Made by a program: the position numbers and the translations under genes | The notes under the pieces: model-generated | What the model was told of the DNA's origin: nothing | The model's input: only the letters and a program-made list of their open reading frames with translations | Databases searched by the model: none | Shown: positions 7,982-17,055 of the stretch, piece after piece | Layout of the letters: the number at the start of each line of letters is the position of its first letter | Numbering within the stretch: the first letter of the stretch is position 1 | Assembly: GCA_003612585.1 (NCBI GenBank) | Contig: RAZH01000002.1 | Coordinates: 186,001-250,000, forward strand | Origin: a bacterium 1XD42-54 | Lineage (GTDB): Bacteria > Bacillota > Clostridia > Lachnospirales > Lachnospiraceae | Direction: 5' to 3' | Length of the DNA: 64,000 nucleotides

Positions 7982-8191
7982 AGAAGGCGTCATATTTATA
8001 TTCGAGGAATCATTGGACTGATCTGGCTGGTTGCTGCCATTGTATGCGGGATATCGGGGGACTTCCCAATGATGGGGCTTTACCTGGTTTTAGCAGGCGC
8101 CTTCCTGTATTCCGCATATGCAGTACGGAAAAAGAAAAGGACGGCAAGATTGTGGAATAAGGAGGTGGCAGACTATGACATGGCGTTATGA
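7982..8191 (+). pseudogene. Small two-helix membrane protein without a start codon
   Basis: A frame of about 69 codons encodes 'RRRHIYIRGIIGLIWLV' followed by a second hydrophobic helix and a basic tail. An excellent ribosome site (AAAGGAGGG, 7970-7977) is in place. The codon that should be ATG, about 6 bases downstream, reads AGA or AAG, and no ATG, GTG or TTG occurs in frame before the first helix. The gene has probably lost its start. It resembles the short membrane proteins common in clostridial mobile elements. Confidence 0.45.
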
Positions 8192-8291
8192 GAATGACAC
8201 CAGCGCCATAGTAAAACGCATATCAAATCCAAGTATATCAGCAAAACCGGAACCCAAAAACAGCACAGATTATGTATTATACGATCTCTGA
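8175..8291 (+). CDS. 38-residue hypothetical ORF
   Basis: ATG at 8175 with a good GGAGGTGG site at 8161-8168, ending at TGA 8289. It overlaps the 3' end of the start-less membrane ORF in another frame. The peptide is polar ('MTWRYENDTSAIVKR'). Not recognised; it could be the truncated N-terminus of a former element gene. Bases 8292-8408 hold only short fragments. Confidence 0.3.
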   Translation: MTWRYENDTSAIVKRISNPSISAKPEPKNSTDYVLYDL

Positions 8292-8381
8292 ACAACAGGG
8301 ACAGGAACTATCATAAGCAAGAAATTTGGAGGAAACGAATGAAAGCTGCTGAAAAAAGAAAGACAGCGCGTTATAATATAA

Positions 8382-8799
<418 letters not shown>

Positions 8800-8801
<2 letters not shown>

Positions 8802-8850
8802 AGAACTCAGCTTGTCTGTATATTCTTGGACGAGCTGAGTTCTTTGTATT
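8800..8850 (+). terminator. Intrinsic terminator after the recombinase remnant
   Basis: 13-bp perfect inverted repeat AAAGAACTCAGCT (8800-8812) and AGCTGAGTTCTTT (8833-8845), followed by GTATT. It separates the recombinase remnant from the AbiE module. Confidence 0.75.
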
Positions 8851-8898
8851 AAATAACACTATTGAATGATTCATTTATGGTGTATTACTATAATTGAC

Positions 8899-8927
8899 TT
8901 TTCATATAAAAGAGGATATGCTATAAT
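8899..8927 (+). promoter_or_regulatory. Candidate promoter of the AbiE operon
   Basis: TTTTCA (8899-8904), 17 bp, TATAAT (8922-8927), with a TG one base before the -10 (extended -10 type). It lies 52 bp before the antitoxin start. AbiEi antitoxins usually repress their own promoter; I did not find a convincing operator repeat here. Confidence 0.5.
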
Positions 8928-8979
8928 AAATCACATAATTGTTAAGATATTTTTGTGTGGATTAATAGAGGTGTAATCA

Positions 8980-9588
8980 ATGCTTGATGAAAAAATGATA
9001 GATATTGTCAGAAAAATTTTTTTTGACCATGATTGTATTATGACGACCGCTGAACTTAATTCTTATAAACTGTATTATGCTGATATTCAGAAATTATTAG
9101 ATGAAGGACTGATTGAAAAGATAAAATGGGGATATTACCATTGGGTGGATTCTTTTGATGGACAGGAGGTTAAGATAATCAATCGACTTTTTCCAGATGC
9201 AGTCCTTTGTATGGAAACAGCTCTCTTTTATTATCATTATAGCGACCGTAATCCTGCCGAATGGAATATTACGGTTGATAAAAATGTTTCAAGGAATCGT
9301 ACAAAGATAGATTATCCGTTTGTAAAGGCTTATAGAGTTGAGCCTTATTTAGTACCGCTAGGGGAAATAAAAGGAAGTATTGATTTTGTGGATGTCCGCA
9401 TCTATGATCGTGACCGTACGATTTGTGATGTCTTGCGGAATATGAGTAAGATGGATAAAGAAATTTTTAATAAGGCAGTTCAAGGTTACGTGAGGGACAC
9501 GCAGAAGAATATCCCAAACCTTATGAAATATGCAAAGGAACTCAGAGTGCAGAAGAAAGTAAAAGAATTGATTGGAGTGTGGTTGTAG
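8980..9588 (+). CDS. abiEi: AbiEi-family antitoxin / transcriptional regulator
   Basis: 202-residue antitoxin of the type IV AbiE toxin-antitoxin family. The N-terminal winged-helix region (about 1-70: 'IMTTAELNSYKLYYADIQKLLDEGLIEKI' region) is followed by the AbiEi C-terminal domain with 'RDRTICDVLRNMSKMD'. It normally represses the operon and blocks toxin activity without direct binding. The stop TAG overlaps the toxin's GTG start by one base. Intact and full length. AbiE systems are known phage-defence and stabilisation modules, which fits the mobile-element surroundings. Confidence 0.85.
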   Translation: MLDEKMIDIVRKIFFDHDCIMTTAELNSYKLYYADIQKLLDEGLIEKIKWGYYHWVDSFDGQEVKIINRLFPDAVLCMETALFYYHYSDRNPAEWNITVDKNVSRNRTKIDYPFVKAYRVEPYLVPLGEIKGSIDFVDVRIYDRDRTICDVLRNMSKMDKEIFNKAVQGYVRDTQKNIPNLMKYAKELRVQKKVKELIGVWL

Positions 9589-10484
9589 TGGCTGATATTG
9601 CGGCATCTGTTTTGGCAAGGCTAAGGAATAAGGCAAAGGCGGCTGGCATTAGTTATCAGCAATGCTTACAGCTTTTTATGCAGGAGGAATTTTTGCGGAA
9701 GCTTTCAAAATCGGAGCATGAGGATACTCTTATTCTTAAAGGCGGTTTGTTTATTTATACGCTTACAAATTTTGAAAGCCGAGCAACTGTTGATGTGGAT
9801 TTCCTATTGCGCAGTGTTTCTAACTCGTTAGAAGAAGTGCAGGCTCTTGTTTTAAAAATTCTTGCTGTACCTACGGGCAATGATTATATTGAGATGACAG
9901 CCAAAGGCTTTGAGAAAATTTCCCCACAAAGGAAATATCACGGCATTAGTACGCAGATTATCGGAAAAATTAAAAATGTTCGTGTGCCGTTCAATGTGGA
10001 TATAGGCGTAGGAGATGTGATTGTGCCATGTGCCGAGGAACGGACCATTCATACGCAGCTTCCTGATTTTGAAGCTCCTGTTATTATGACGTATTCTCTT
10101 GAAAGTACGATTGCTGAAAAGTTTGACGCTATTTTACAGCGGTTTGAGCTGACAGGCAGAATGAAGGACTTTTACGATATTTACTATCTGGCAAGGACTT
10201 TTGATTTTGACGGAGCGAAATTGCAGACAGCAATATCCAGAACATTGGAACGGCGAGGGACGCCCTACGAAAAGGACAGTTTCAAGCGTATTCTCACACT
10301 TGCCGAGGATGTGGATATGCAGAAGCGTTGGAAAATCTTTTTGAAAACTATAAAAGATGATATGCTTGAGTTTTCAGTGGTTATTGAGGGAATACGGAAA
10401 TTCCTTGAGCCTGTATTTGATGCGATTGTGAATGAGGTTGAGTGGCAAAAAACATGGGATTGTACAAATGCAATGTGGGCTTAA
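9588..10484 (+). CDS. abiEii: AbiEii/AbiGii-family nucleotidyltransferase toxin
   Basis: 298-residue toxin of the DUF1814 nucleotidyltransferase family (type IV toxin-antitoxin). The polymerase-beta-like signature is visible: 'LKGGLFIYTL' (GG motif) followed by 'TVDVDFLL' (Asp-x-Asp). Later conserved blocks include 'AEKFDAILQRF' and 'GRMKDFYDIYYLAR'. I chose GTG at 9588, which overlaps the antitoxin stop; the upstream in-frame GTG at 9579 lies inside the antitoxin. Related toxins transfer nucleotides to tRNA and block growth. The module looks complete and functional. Confidence 0.88.
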   Translation: MADIAASVLARLRNKAKAAGISYQQCLQLFMQEEFLRKLSKSEHEDTLILKGGLFIYTLTNFESRATVDVDFLLRSVSNSLEEVQALVLKILAVPTGNDYIEMTAKGFEKISPQRKYHGISTQIIGKIKNVRVPFNVDIGVGDVIVPCAEERTIHTQLPDFEAPVIMTYSLESTIAEKFDAILQRFELTGRMKDFYDIYYLARTFDFDGAKLQTAISRTLERRGTPYEKDSFKRILTLAEDVDMQKRWKIFLKTIKDDMLEFSVVIEGIRKFLEPVFDAIVNEVEWQKTWDCTNAMWA

Positions 10485-10518
10485 ATAAAACAAGATAAAT
10501 TTTAATGGAGAATTATTT

Positions 10519-10907
10519 ATGGGAAATCCATTAAATTTAACAACTGAGCAAAAAGAATTGAAAGACAAACACAGACATTGTATAAAGAAATGGCAGAAAC
10601 TGCCCATGAATTGCATATGTCATTAAAAAGCAGCGGATATGAGCCAAAACATCATAAATATATGCTTGAAAACAGAGGTGTTTCTGTCGAAGACATGGAG
10701 TTTTACAACCACATTCATCCTGTTGATGATTTGTTGAAATTCATTGATGATGTAAACGCTAATGATGACCCAGAAGATACAACAGTAGGTGAAAAGTTTA
10801 TCTTAAGAATTTATACAAGAAGGTGGGGACATTATGACCATTATTCAATGACAAGAACCAAAAATGGTTGGAATTTCAAAGAAATGCTCATATCGTTTTC
10901 CCCTTGA
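10519..10907 (+). pseudogene. Frameshifted hypothetical protein
   Basis: ATG at 10519 follows GGAG at a good distance and encodes 'MGNPLNLTTEQKELKDKHR'. It runs out of frame and stops at 10627. From about 10575 the -1/+2 frame is open to 10907 and continues the protein naturally ('LYKEMAETAHELHMSLK', 'HIHPVDDLLKFIDDV', 'FILRIYTRRWGHYDHY'). One missing base near 10570-10577 restores a single ~128-residue soluble protein. Family not recognised. It follows the AbiE pair directly and may have been cargo of the same element. Confidence 0.5.
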
Positions 10908-10923
10908 TTCTTACATTTTCCTC

Positions 10924-11067
10924 TCATTCCTTGCGGTGCTCATCGGAAGATTGCCCGATCCGCGCAACAGAATTCCGGGAGACGCCAAGAACACCAGAAA
11001 TTTCCCGGTCGCTTAGATTTTTTTGAAGCAGCTCTATGATCTGCCTCACTCTTGTTTTCTTGAACAT
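10924..11067 (-). mobile_element. IS21-family istA fragment (N-terminal HTH only)
   Basis: Reading leftward from ATG at 11067, after GAAGGAGG, 47 codons encode 'MFKKTRVRQIIELLQKNLS' and 'DREISGVLGVSRNSVARI', the N-terminal helix-turn-helix of IS21 IstA transposases. The protein then stops; full IstA is about 400-500 residues and no istB is present. It is a dead insertion-sequence end, marking the right edge of the accessory segment. Upstream of it (11109-11124) is a GCATTTTGTAACAGCC sequence related to palindromes elsewhere in the window. Confidence 0.7.
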
Positions 11068-11181
11068 AAAGAAAACCTCCTTCAAATACATTATGGCGCA
11101 GGAACACTGCATTTTGTAACAGCCTTTTTTGGCACTATAAAATAAGATTTGGATTCCCATCCTGTTTTTTTCAGCAGCATC

Positions 11182-12027
11182 TCAATTTGTATTCTGATTT
11201 CTCCATGTCCGCGGGGAGACACCGTATACGTTTTTAAATGCACGTGAAAAATGCAGGGGATTTTGATAGCCTACTGCATTACCGATGTCGGCAACAGACA
11301 GCGAGGTGAGTTTTAAAAGTTCTGTTGCTTTAATCATTCGATAATTCAGGAGAAATTCCTGCGGCGATTTTCCAACCGCGTCTTTGAAAATCTTTCCGAA
11401 ATAGCTGCGGTTCAGTCTGCAGACTTTTGCGATATCCTCAACAGAGATATCATTCTGAAAATTCTGTTCTATATAATTCATGGCTTCTTTCATATAAAAA
11501 TCCCTCAGTTTGCTGTGATTCTGCGTATAAAGCTGTGCGCAGGAGCGCGTGAGGTAGTCAAGAAACAGAAAGAGATGCCCGATCAGGTGAAAGGGCGAAG
11601 CATCGCTGTGATTTGTGATGTACAACATTTCATTTTTCATCTCTTCTCTTAAATCCCTGGACTTTGCGCGGTAGATTGGCTGGTCATAAGAAAGTCCGGC
11701 GACAGAAATTGCTTCTTTTACACGAAGTCCGTCAAATTCCAGCCAGGTATATTCCCATGGAATATCCGGGGAGGCAGTATACATTGTGATCTGATTTGGA
11801 AAGATCATAAACCCCTGTCCGCTTTTGATATGGTAGGTCTGGGAAATGCCTTTGGAGTCAGTAGCATTCAGTGTACCGGAGCCGGAAATAACGTAATGAA
11901 ACAGATAATGATTGCGGGCAGCAGGGCCAAAGGAATGTGCGGGTGTGCACTGTTCCCAGCCAAACTGATACAGGCCGAGGTCGACGAAATTTTCATTTGG
12001 GAAAATCGAAAATAAATAATTCTGCAT
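11182..12027 (-). CDS. AraC-family transcriptional regulator of the galactoside operon
   Basis: 281 residues. N-terminal AraC-type cupin sensor (about 1-160: 'HYVISGSGTLNA', 'GQGFMIFPNQ') and C-terminal double helix-turn-helix (about 180-280: 'SVEDIAKVCRLNRSYFGKIF', 'GYQNPLHFSRAFKN'). The ATG at 12027 is preceded by GAAGGAGGAACC; the much longer open frame upstream to 12297 crosses the promoter region and is not coding. It is divergent from an alpha-galactoside transporter/galactosidase cluster and is of the MsmR/RafR kind, so an activator of that cluster responding to alpha-galactosides is likely. Intact. Confidence 0.85.
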   Translation of the reverse strand: MQNYLFSIFPNENFVDLGLYQFGWEQCTPAHSFGPAARNHYLFHYVISGSGTLNATDSKGISQTYHIKSGQGFMIFPNQITMYTASPDIPWEYTWLEFDGLRVKEAISVAGLSYDQPIYRAKSRDLREEMKNEMLYITNHSDASPFHLIGHLFLFLDYLTRSCAQLYTQNHSKLRDFYMKEAMNYIEQNFQNDISVEDIAKVCRLNRSYFGKIFKDAVGKSPQEFLLNYRMIKATELLKLTSLSVADIGNAVGYQNPLHFSRAFKNVYGVSPRTWRNQNTN

Positions 12028-12187
12028 AGGTTCCTCCTTCAAAGATGATAGGATTTGCTGCAATGCGGTTACTATTTGTGATTTACGGATAAGATAAGTA
12101 TAAACAAAAATATAGCATAATGCTAGATAACTTTCTCTTATAAATAAAAAAATAGCAAAAAGGTATGAAAGTGAATATATAGCGATA

Positions 12188-12216
12188 TTTATGGTCGCAT
12201 AAAGGTATGTTATAAT
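12188..12216 (+). promoter_or_regulatory. Promoter of the alpha-galactoside cluster
   Basis: Extended -10 promoter: TG at 12208-12209 and TATAAT at 12211-12216, with only a weak -35 (TTTATG, 12188-12193). A weak -35 fits a promoter that needs an activator such as the divergent AraC protein. The rest of the 273-bp intergenic region (12028-12300) is AT-rich and should hold the AraC binding sites; I could not pick a clear repeat. Confidence 0.5.
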
Positions 12217-12300
12217 GTGGCTACCTAAAAGGCATAAGCAAAACGGGTGGCAACTTAACGTTCTGCGATTCTTTGTAAGAGAGAGGAAGGAGGGCATTAC

Positions 12301-13624
12301 ATGAAAACATGTGCAAAGGCAGCCTGGCTTGTGGGTACAGGCGCCGTGGCAATGTCAGCACTGCTTGTTGGATGTGGTGCGAAAGAAACAGCGGATGGAA
12401 AAACACTGGTTGAAATTGTCCAGTATAAACCAGAAGCGGTGAAAGCGTTTGAGGCGCTGGAAACGAAGTTCAATGAGACGCATGATGACATTGAACTGAG
12501 AATTGAATCACCGAATGATGCAATGACGATCCTGAAAACAAGGTTTATCCGGGAGGACTATCCGGATATTATTGGAATTGGAGGGGACATTAATTATTCG
12601 AATTTTCTGGATTCTGATATGCTGATGGATGTTTCGGATTACGAGGGATTAAGTGAGATTAAGGAATCCTATCTGCGGACGGATAAGGAACTGGAATTTA
12701 TCCCGATGGAGGGGGTCTATGCAGTTCCATACATGGCGAATGCAGCTGGAGTTCTTTATGACCGGGACATTTTTATGGAGCACGGATGGACGATTCCAAA
12801 GACGCTGGATGAATTTTATGCGCTGTGTGAGGAAATTCAGACGGCAGGTATTCAGCCGCTCTACTTTGGATTTAAAGATGTTTGGACGTGTCTCGCACCG
12901 TGGAATGCAATCTGTGTGGATCTTTCGCCGTCGGATATCTGCGCTCAGGTGAACGCAGGGAACGCGAAATTTGCAGATGCATACCGGCCGGTTGCGGAAG
13001 TGACAAAGTCGCTGCTTGCCTATGCACAGCCGGACCCTTTTGCGTACAGTTATAATGACGCATGTACGGCATTTGCAAAAGGTGAGTCTGCGATGTATGT
13101 GATTGGGAGTTATGCAGTTCCGCAGATCAAATCCGTGAACCCGGATATCAATGTGGATTCCTTTGTCTTTCCGGCAAGCAATCATGCAGAAGAGAATGTT
13201 CTAAATTCAGGAAACGATCTCCAGTGGTCTGTTGATGGTAGGTAAGGAAGAGAAAAAGGAAGCCATCTATACCGTGTTGGATTTCCTGTACGAAGATGAA
13301 AATATTCAGGCCTATTTGGATGATCAGAGTGCGGTTCCGTGCAAGAAAGGTGATTTCGCACTTCCGTCCATGCTCGATGGTATGAAGGAATATATAGAAA
13401 ATGATAAAATGGCGGATTATCAAGATCACCATTATCCGGCAGAAATGGCAGTGGATGCGATGATTCAGACATATCTGATGGACGACCGTGCAGACGCTAC
13501 GGATCTTTTTATGGAACGGTTCGACACGGAGTGGGGGCGTTATAACCGCGATCTGATCGCAAAGGTGCAGAAATTTTATGAAGATAATCCGGATAAACGG
13601 GCGGAAGGAGGAGAGAAAAAATGA
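12301..13624 (+). pseudogene. Alpha-galactoside ABC transporter binding lipoprotein, frameshifted
   Basis: Solute-binding protein of the MsmE/RafE type. Signal peptide and lipobox 'LLVGCGAKE' put Cys at about residue 25. The first frame (12301-13245) stops after 'NDLQWSVDGR'. The second frame (13232-13624) carries the missing C-terminus 'VLDFLYEDENIQAYLDDQSAVPC' region. One extra base around 13229-13233 explains the break: dropping it joins '..LQWSV' to 'MVGKEEKKEA' in a continuous ~440-residue protein of normal length. As it stands the lipoprotein lacks its last third and should not work, unless this is a sequencing error. Confidence 0.8.
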
Positions 13625-14499
13625 AAACCAAAGGCGCACAGGAAAGGAAACGTACCTTTCTGCTGATTACGATTCCGGTGATTGCGTTGTTTTTCTGCTT
13701 TAATACGTTGCCGCTGATCCGGGGGTTTATTTACAGCTTTACAAATTTTAAGGGATATGGTTCATATGACTGGGTTGGTCTGCGCAATTATCAGGATCTG
13801 CTTGGGGACGCCCGCGTCGGAAAATCGTATCTGTTTACCTTTAAATATGCGCTGGCCGGGACAATTATCACGAATGTGATCAGCCTTATTCTCGCGCTTG
13901 GACTGAACAGTAAAATCCGTGCCAAGAGTGCACTGCGCGGTATTTACTTTATCCCGAACGTCCTTGGAGGACTGGTAATCGGCTACATTTTCAGCTTTAT
14001 TTTTACGTATGTTCTTCCGGCCATCGGTCAGAATCTTGGCATTGAGGCGCTTTCCGGAAGTATGCTTTCAAGCACCAGCAAGGCGTGGATTGCGATTGTG
14101 ATTGTTGGCTGCTGGCAGGCGATTGCAATGAATACAATCATTTATATTTCAGGTTTGCAGACCGTTCCGGAGGACGTCTATGAGGCAGGTTCCCTGGACG
14201 GAGTGACGGGATGGAAAAAATTTAAGTATTTGACGTTTCCTCTGATTATCCCGTTTTTCTCTACAAACATGGTACTCAGCATGAAAAACTTTCTGATGGT
14301 ATTTGATCAGATCATGGCATTGACCAAGGGTGGACCGTCCCAGAGTACGGAATCCATCTCCTACCTGATTTATAACAATGGTATGAGCGGCGGCCAGTTT
14401 GGTTTCCAGAGCGCCAACGCGTTTGTGTTCTTTGTTATGATTGTTGCAATTTCTGTATTTCAGATGACAGTTACGAACAGGAAGGAGGAGCAGTTATGA
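13621..14499 (+). CDS. Sugar ABC transporter permease (MsmF-like)
   Basis: 292-residue inner-membrane permease of the MalF/MsmF class with six hydrophobic helices. The EAA loop is visible in 'VYEAGSLDGVTGWKKFKYLTFP'-type sequence at about residues 185-206, which docks on the ATPase. The ATG overlaps the stop of the binding-protein frame (ATGA), and its own stop overlaps the next permease start (ATGA), so the three were translated together. Intact, but its partners on both sides are broken. The ATPase is not in this cluster; MsmK-type ATPases are often encoded elsewhere. Confidence 0.88.
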   Translation: MKTKGAQERKRTFLLITIPVIALFFCFNTLPLIRGFIYSFTNFKGYGSYDWVGLRNYQDLLGDARVGKSYLFTFKYALAGTIITNVISLILALGLNSKIRAKSALRGIYFIPNVLGGLVIGYIFSFIFTYVLPAIGQNLGIEALSGSMLSSTSKAWIAIVIVGCWQAIAMNTIIYISGLQTVPEDVYEAGSLDGVTGWKKFKYLTFPLIIPFFSTNMVLSMKNFLMVFDQIMALTKGGPSQSTESISYLIYNNGMSGGQFGFQSANAFVFFVMIVAISVFQMTVTNRKEEQL

Positions 14500-14758
14500 A
14501 TCAGGTTCAGGTTAGAGATAAGAACAAATATAACTGGCCGGTTACGATATTGCTGGGGCGCTTTCTTTGCCGGCAAGCTGGAGCCTTTCCAACTTCCGGG
14601 AAGCGATGGAAGTAACCGATTTTTGGAATTCTCTCGGAAACAGTCTTTTTCTTACAGTTGCAACCGTGGTTCTTCTGGCGTTGATTCCAATTCTTCTGTT
14701 CTATATTGTATGTCAGAAGCAGATTTTAAATGGTGTTGTAAACGGAGCCGTGAAGTAG
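14496..14758 (+). pseudogene. Sugar ABC transporter permease (MsmG-like) with two internal deletions
   Basis: Three pieces of a MalG/MsmG permease are joined. The start 'MNQVQVRDKNKYNWPVTI' (from ATG 14496, after GGAGGAG) is followed at about 14558, in another frame, by 'SWSLSNFREAMEVTDFW' and the first part of a membrane helix. This then runs directly into the family's C-terminal end 'FYIVCQKQILNGVVNGAVK'. The first membrane helix region and the whole central domain with the EAA loop (about 150 residues) are missing. The normal length is about 275-280 residues; 88 codons remain. It cannot form a transporter. Confidence 0.8.
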
Positions 14759-14813
14759 TATAGTGGGTAATTGCAAACAAAGTATAAGTATATAGTTATG
14801 AAAGGGATTTGAT

Positions 14814-17018
14814 ATGGCGATCTTATTTGACAGCAAGGCAAAAACTTTTACACTTCAGACGAAGAAGAGCACCTATCAGATGAAGATTGATGAGCAGGGC
14901 GTGCTTTTGCATACGTATTTTGGAGCAGGGACAGATGAGAGTGATTACTCTTATCTGATTGTTCCGGATGATCATGGGTTTTGTGCACAGCCGTCGGAGC
15001 ATGGCGGAAATCGGAATTATTCTCTGGACTTTTATCCGCAGGAGTATTCCGTGCATGGCAACGGAGATTTCCGGATTAAGGCGCTGCGTGCCGGTTTGGA
15101 AGGCAGAGTGCCAGCTCTTGACCTGCGCTATGGCGGGTATGAGATTTCAGATGGGAAATATGCATTGCCAGGGCTGCCAGCTTTCTTTGCAGGCAAAGAG
15201 GAGAAAGTACATACGCTGCGTATTGTGTTAAAGGATTTGTATGAGGAAGTTTATGTAACGCTGTTTTATGGTGTTTTTGAGGAAAAAGACATCATTACGA
15301 GGGCAGCAGTGATACAAAACAGGAACAATGTGCCGCTGAGACTGAAAAGAGCAATGAGCATGAGCCTTGATTTTCCGGAGGGAATGGATGCATTCATCTG
15401 CTTTCACGGAAAACACGCAGGAGAACGGCAGTTTGACCGGCGCACTCTGCACAGTGGTGTGACTGCGATTGGAAGCAACCGTGGGACCTCGAGCCATCAG
15501 CAAAACCCTTTTGCAATTCTTTGCGGAAAGGATACGACAGAAGAATTTGGAAGCTGCTGCGGCCTTTCTCTTTTATACAGCGGAAGCTTTCAGATTCAGG
15601 CAGAAGTCGATCAGTTTGAAGGCGTGAGAGTTACCTGCGGAATCCATGATGAGGAATTCGAATGGATTCTAAATAAAGACGAAGAATTTGTAACGCCTGA
15701 GGCAGTACTTTCCTACACAGACCAGGGCTTGGGTGATCTGACTCGTACAATGCAGCGGGCCATGTCTGAAAATCTGATCCGCAGTCCGTGGAAAAATAAA
15801 AAACGTCCGGTGCTTGTGAACAATTGGGAAGCTACCTATTTTGATTTTACAGGAAAGAAGCTTTTGCAGATAGCACAGCAGGCGGCCAGAATTGGTCTGG
15901 ATATGCTCGTACTTGACGACGGCTGGTTTGGAAAGCGTGACGATGATAATTCCGGACTCGGGGACTGGTATGTAAATGAAGAAAAGCTTGGGTGTACTCT
16001 GCGGGAACTGGTAGAGCAGGTCAATGAAATGGGGCTGCAATTCGGGATCTGGATTGAGCCGGAGATGGTATCCGAGAATAGTGATCTGTACCGTGAACAT
16101 CCGGACTGGGCCATGACTATTCCGGGCCGCGACCCTGTTCGTGGCCGGAACCAGCTCACCCTTGACCTTTCGAGGCGGGAAGTCATTGAATATATGAAAG
16201 CGTCGATAGACCAGTTACTTGGCATGGCGAATATTGCATACATCAAATGGGATATGAACCGGAGCGTGGACAATGTATTCAGCTCGGCAGCCCCCTACCT
16301 GAGTCAAGGGGCTGTGCGGCATAAATATATTCTGGGTCTGTATGAGGTGATGGAATATATTCTGTCGAGGTATCCGGATCTGCTGATCGAAGGCTGTAGT
16401 GGTGGCGGTGGAAGATACGATGCAGGCATGCTGTACTATGTGCCGCAGATCTGGTGCAGCGACAATACGGATGCAATCGAGCGGTTGCGTATTCACTACG
16501 GCACTTCGTTCGGCTATCCGATGTCAACGGTAGCAGCTCACGTTTCTGTCTGCCCGAACCACCAGAATGGGCGGGTAACGCCATTTCAGACGCGTGGTAT
16601 CTGTGCGATGCAGGGCGCTTTCGGATATGAACTGGATTTGGACAAACTCAGCGAGGAAGAGATTAGACAGGCAAAAGAACAGGTAGAATTTTACAATATG
16701 CACTATGAGCTGTTCCAGAATGGAGACTATTACCGTCTCAGTTCTCCATTTGAGCATCACGATTTCACTGCGTGGAGTTATGTGATGCCCGATGGCAGCA
16801 AAGCCTCCCTGAGTGTCGTTTACACAGATCTTCATGGAAATCCGAAACCGCAGAGGATCAAATGGAGAGGACTGATTCCGGATGCAGTTTATGAACTGGA
16901 TGGTCAGGAATACACCGGAGCAGCTCTGATGCGGGGGGGCTGCATACTGCCAAAGCCGCGTGAGAATTATGATTCCTGGATGGCAGTGATTGAAAGAAAA
17001 GCCAAAAGGAATAAATAA
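14814..17018 (+). CDS. GH36 alpha-galactosidase
   Basis: 734-residue cytoplasmic enzyme that releases galactose from raffinose, melibiose and stachyose. Length and layout match bacterial GH36 (AgaA/RafA): N-terminal beta-sandwich, catalytic barrel (about 330-650) and C-terminal beta domain. The nucleophile is Asp480 in 'YIKWDMNRS', and the acid/base is Asp550 in 'CSDNTDAIERL'. Also present: 'LVLDDGWFG' and 'GCSGGGGR'. No signal peptide. It lies 55 bp after the broken permease. It is intact, so either the substrate now enters by another transporter or the decay of the importer is recent. Confidence 0.93.
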   Translation: MAILFDSKAKTFTLQTKKSTYQMKIDEQGVLLHTYFGAGTDESDYSYLIVPDDHGFCAQPSEHGGNRNYSLDFYPQEYSVHGNGDFRIKALRAGLEGRVPALDLRYGGYEISDGKYALPGLPAFFAGKEEKVHTLRIVLKDLYEEVYVTLFYGVFEEKDIITRAAVIQNRNNVPLRLKRAMSMSLDFPEGMDAFICFHGKHAGERQFDRRTLHSGVTAIGSNRGTSSHQQNPFAILCGKDTTEEFGSCCGLSLLYSGSFQIQAEVDQFEGVRVTCGIHDEEFEWILNKDEEFVTPEAVLSYTDQGLGDLTRTMQRAMSENLIRSPWKNKKRPVLVNNWEATYFDFTGKKLLQIAQQAARIGLDMLVLDDGWFGKRDDDNSGLGDWYVNEEKLGCTLRELVEQVNEMGLQFGIWIEPEMVSENSDLYREHPDWAMTIPGRDPVRGRNQLTLDLSRREVIEYMKASIDQLLGMANIAYIKWDMNRSVDNVFSSAAPYLSQGAVRHKYILGLYEVMEYILSRYPDLLIEGCSGGGGRYDAGMLYYVPQIWCSDNTDAIERLRIHYGTSFGYPMSTVAAHVSVCPNHQNGRVTPFQTRGICAMQGAFGYELDLDKLSEEEIRQAKEQVEFYNMHYELFQNGDYYRLSSPFEHHDFTAWSYVMPDGSKASLSVVYTDLHGNPKPQRIKWRGLIPDAVYELDGQEYTGAALMRGGCILPKPRENYDSWMAVIERKAKRNK

Positions 17019-17055
17019 AACTTTGCTGTAAAATATTGGAGATAGGGATCACAGC

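Noticed and set aside
12028-12297. N-terminal extension of the AraC regulator
   Set aside because: The extra ~90 residues are hydrophobic and low in complexity, cross the divergent promoter, and the ATG at 12027 has a near-perfect ribosome site.
13225-13250. Programmed frameshifting in the binding protein
   Set aside because: No slippery heptamer, stimulatory hairpin or internal ribosome site is visible, and the neighbouring permease is also broken, so mutation is simpler.
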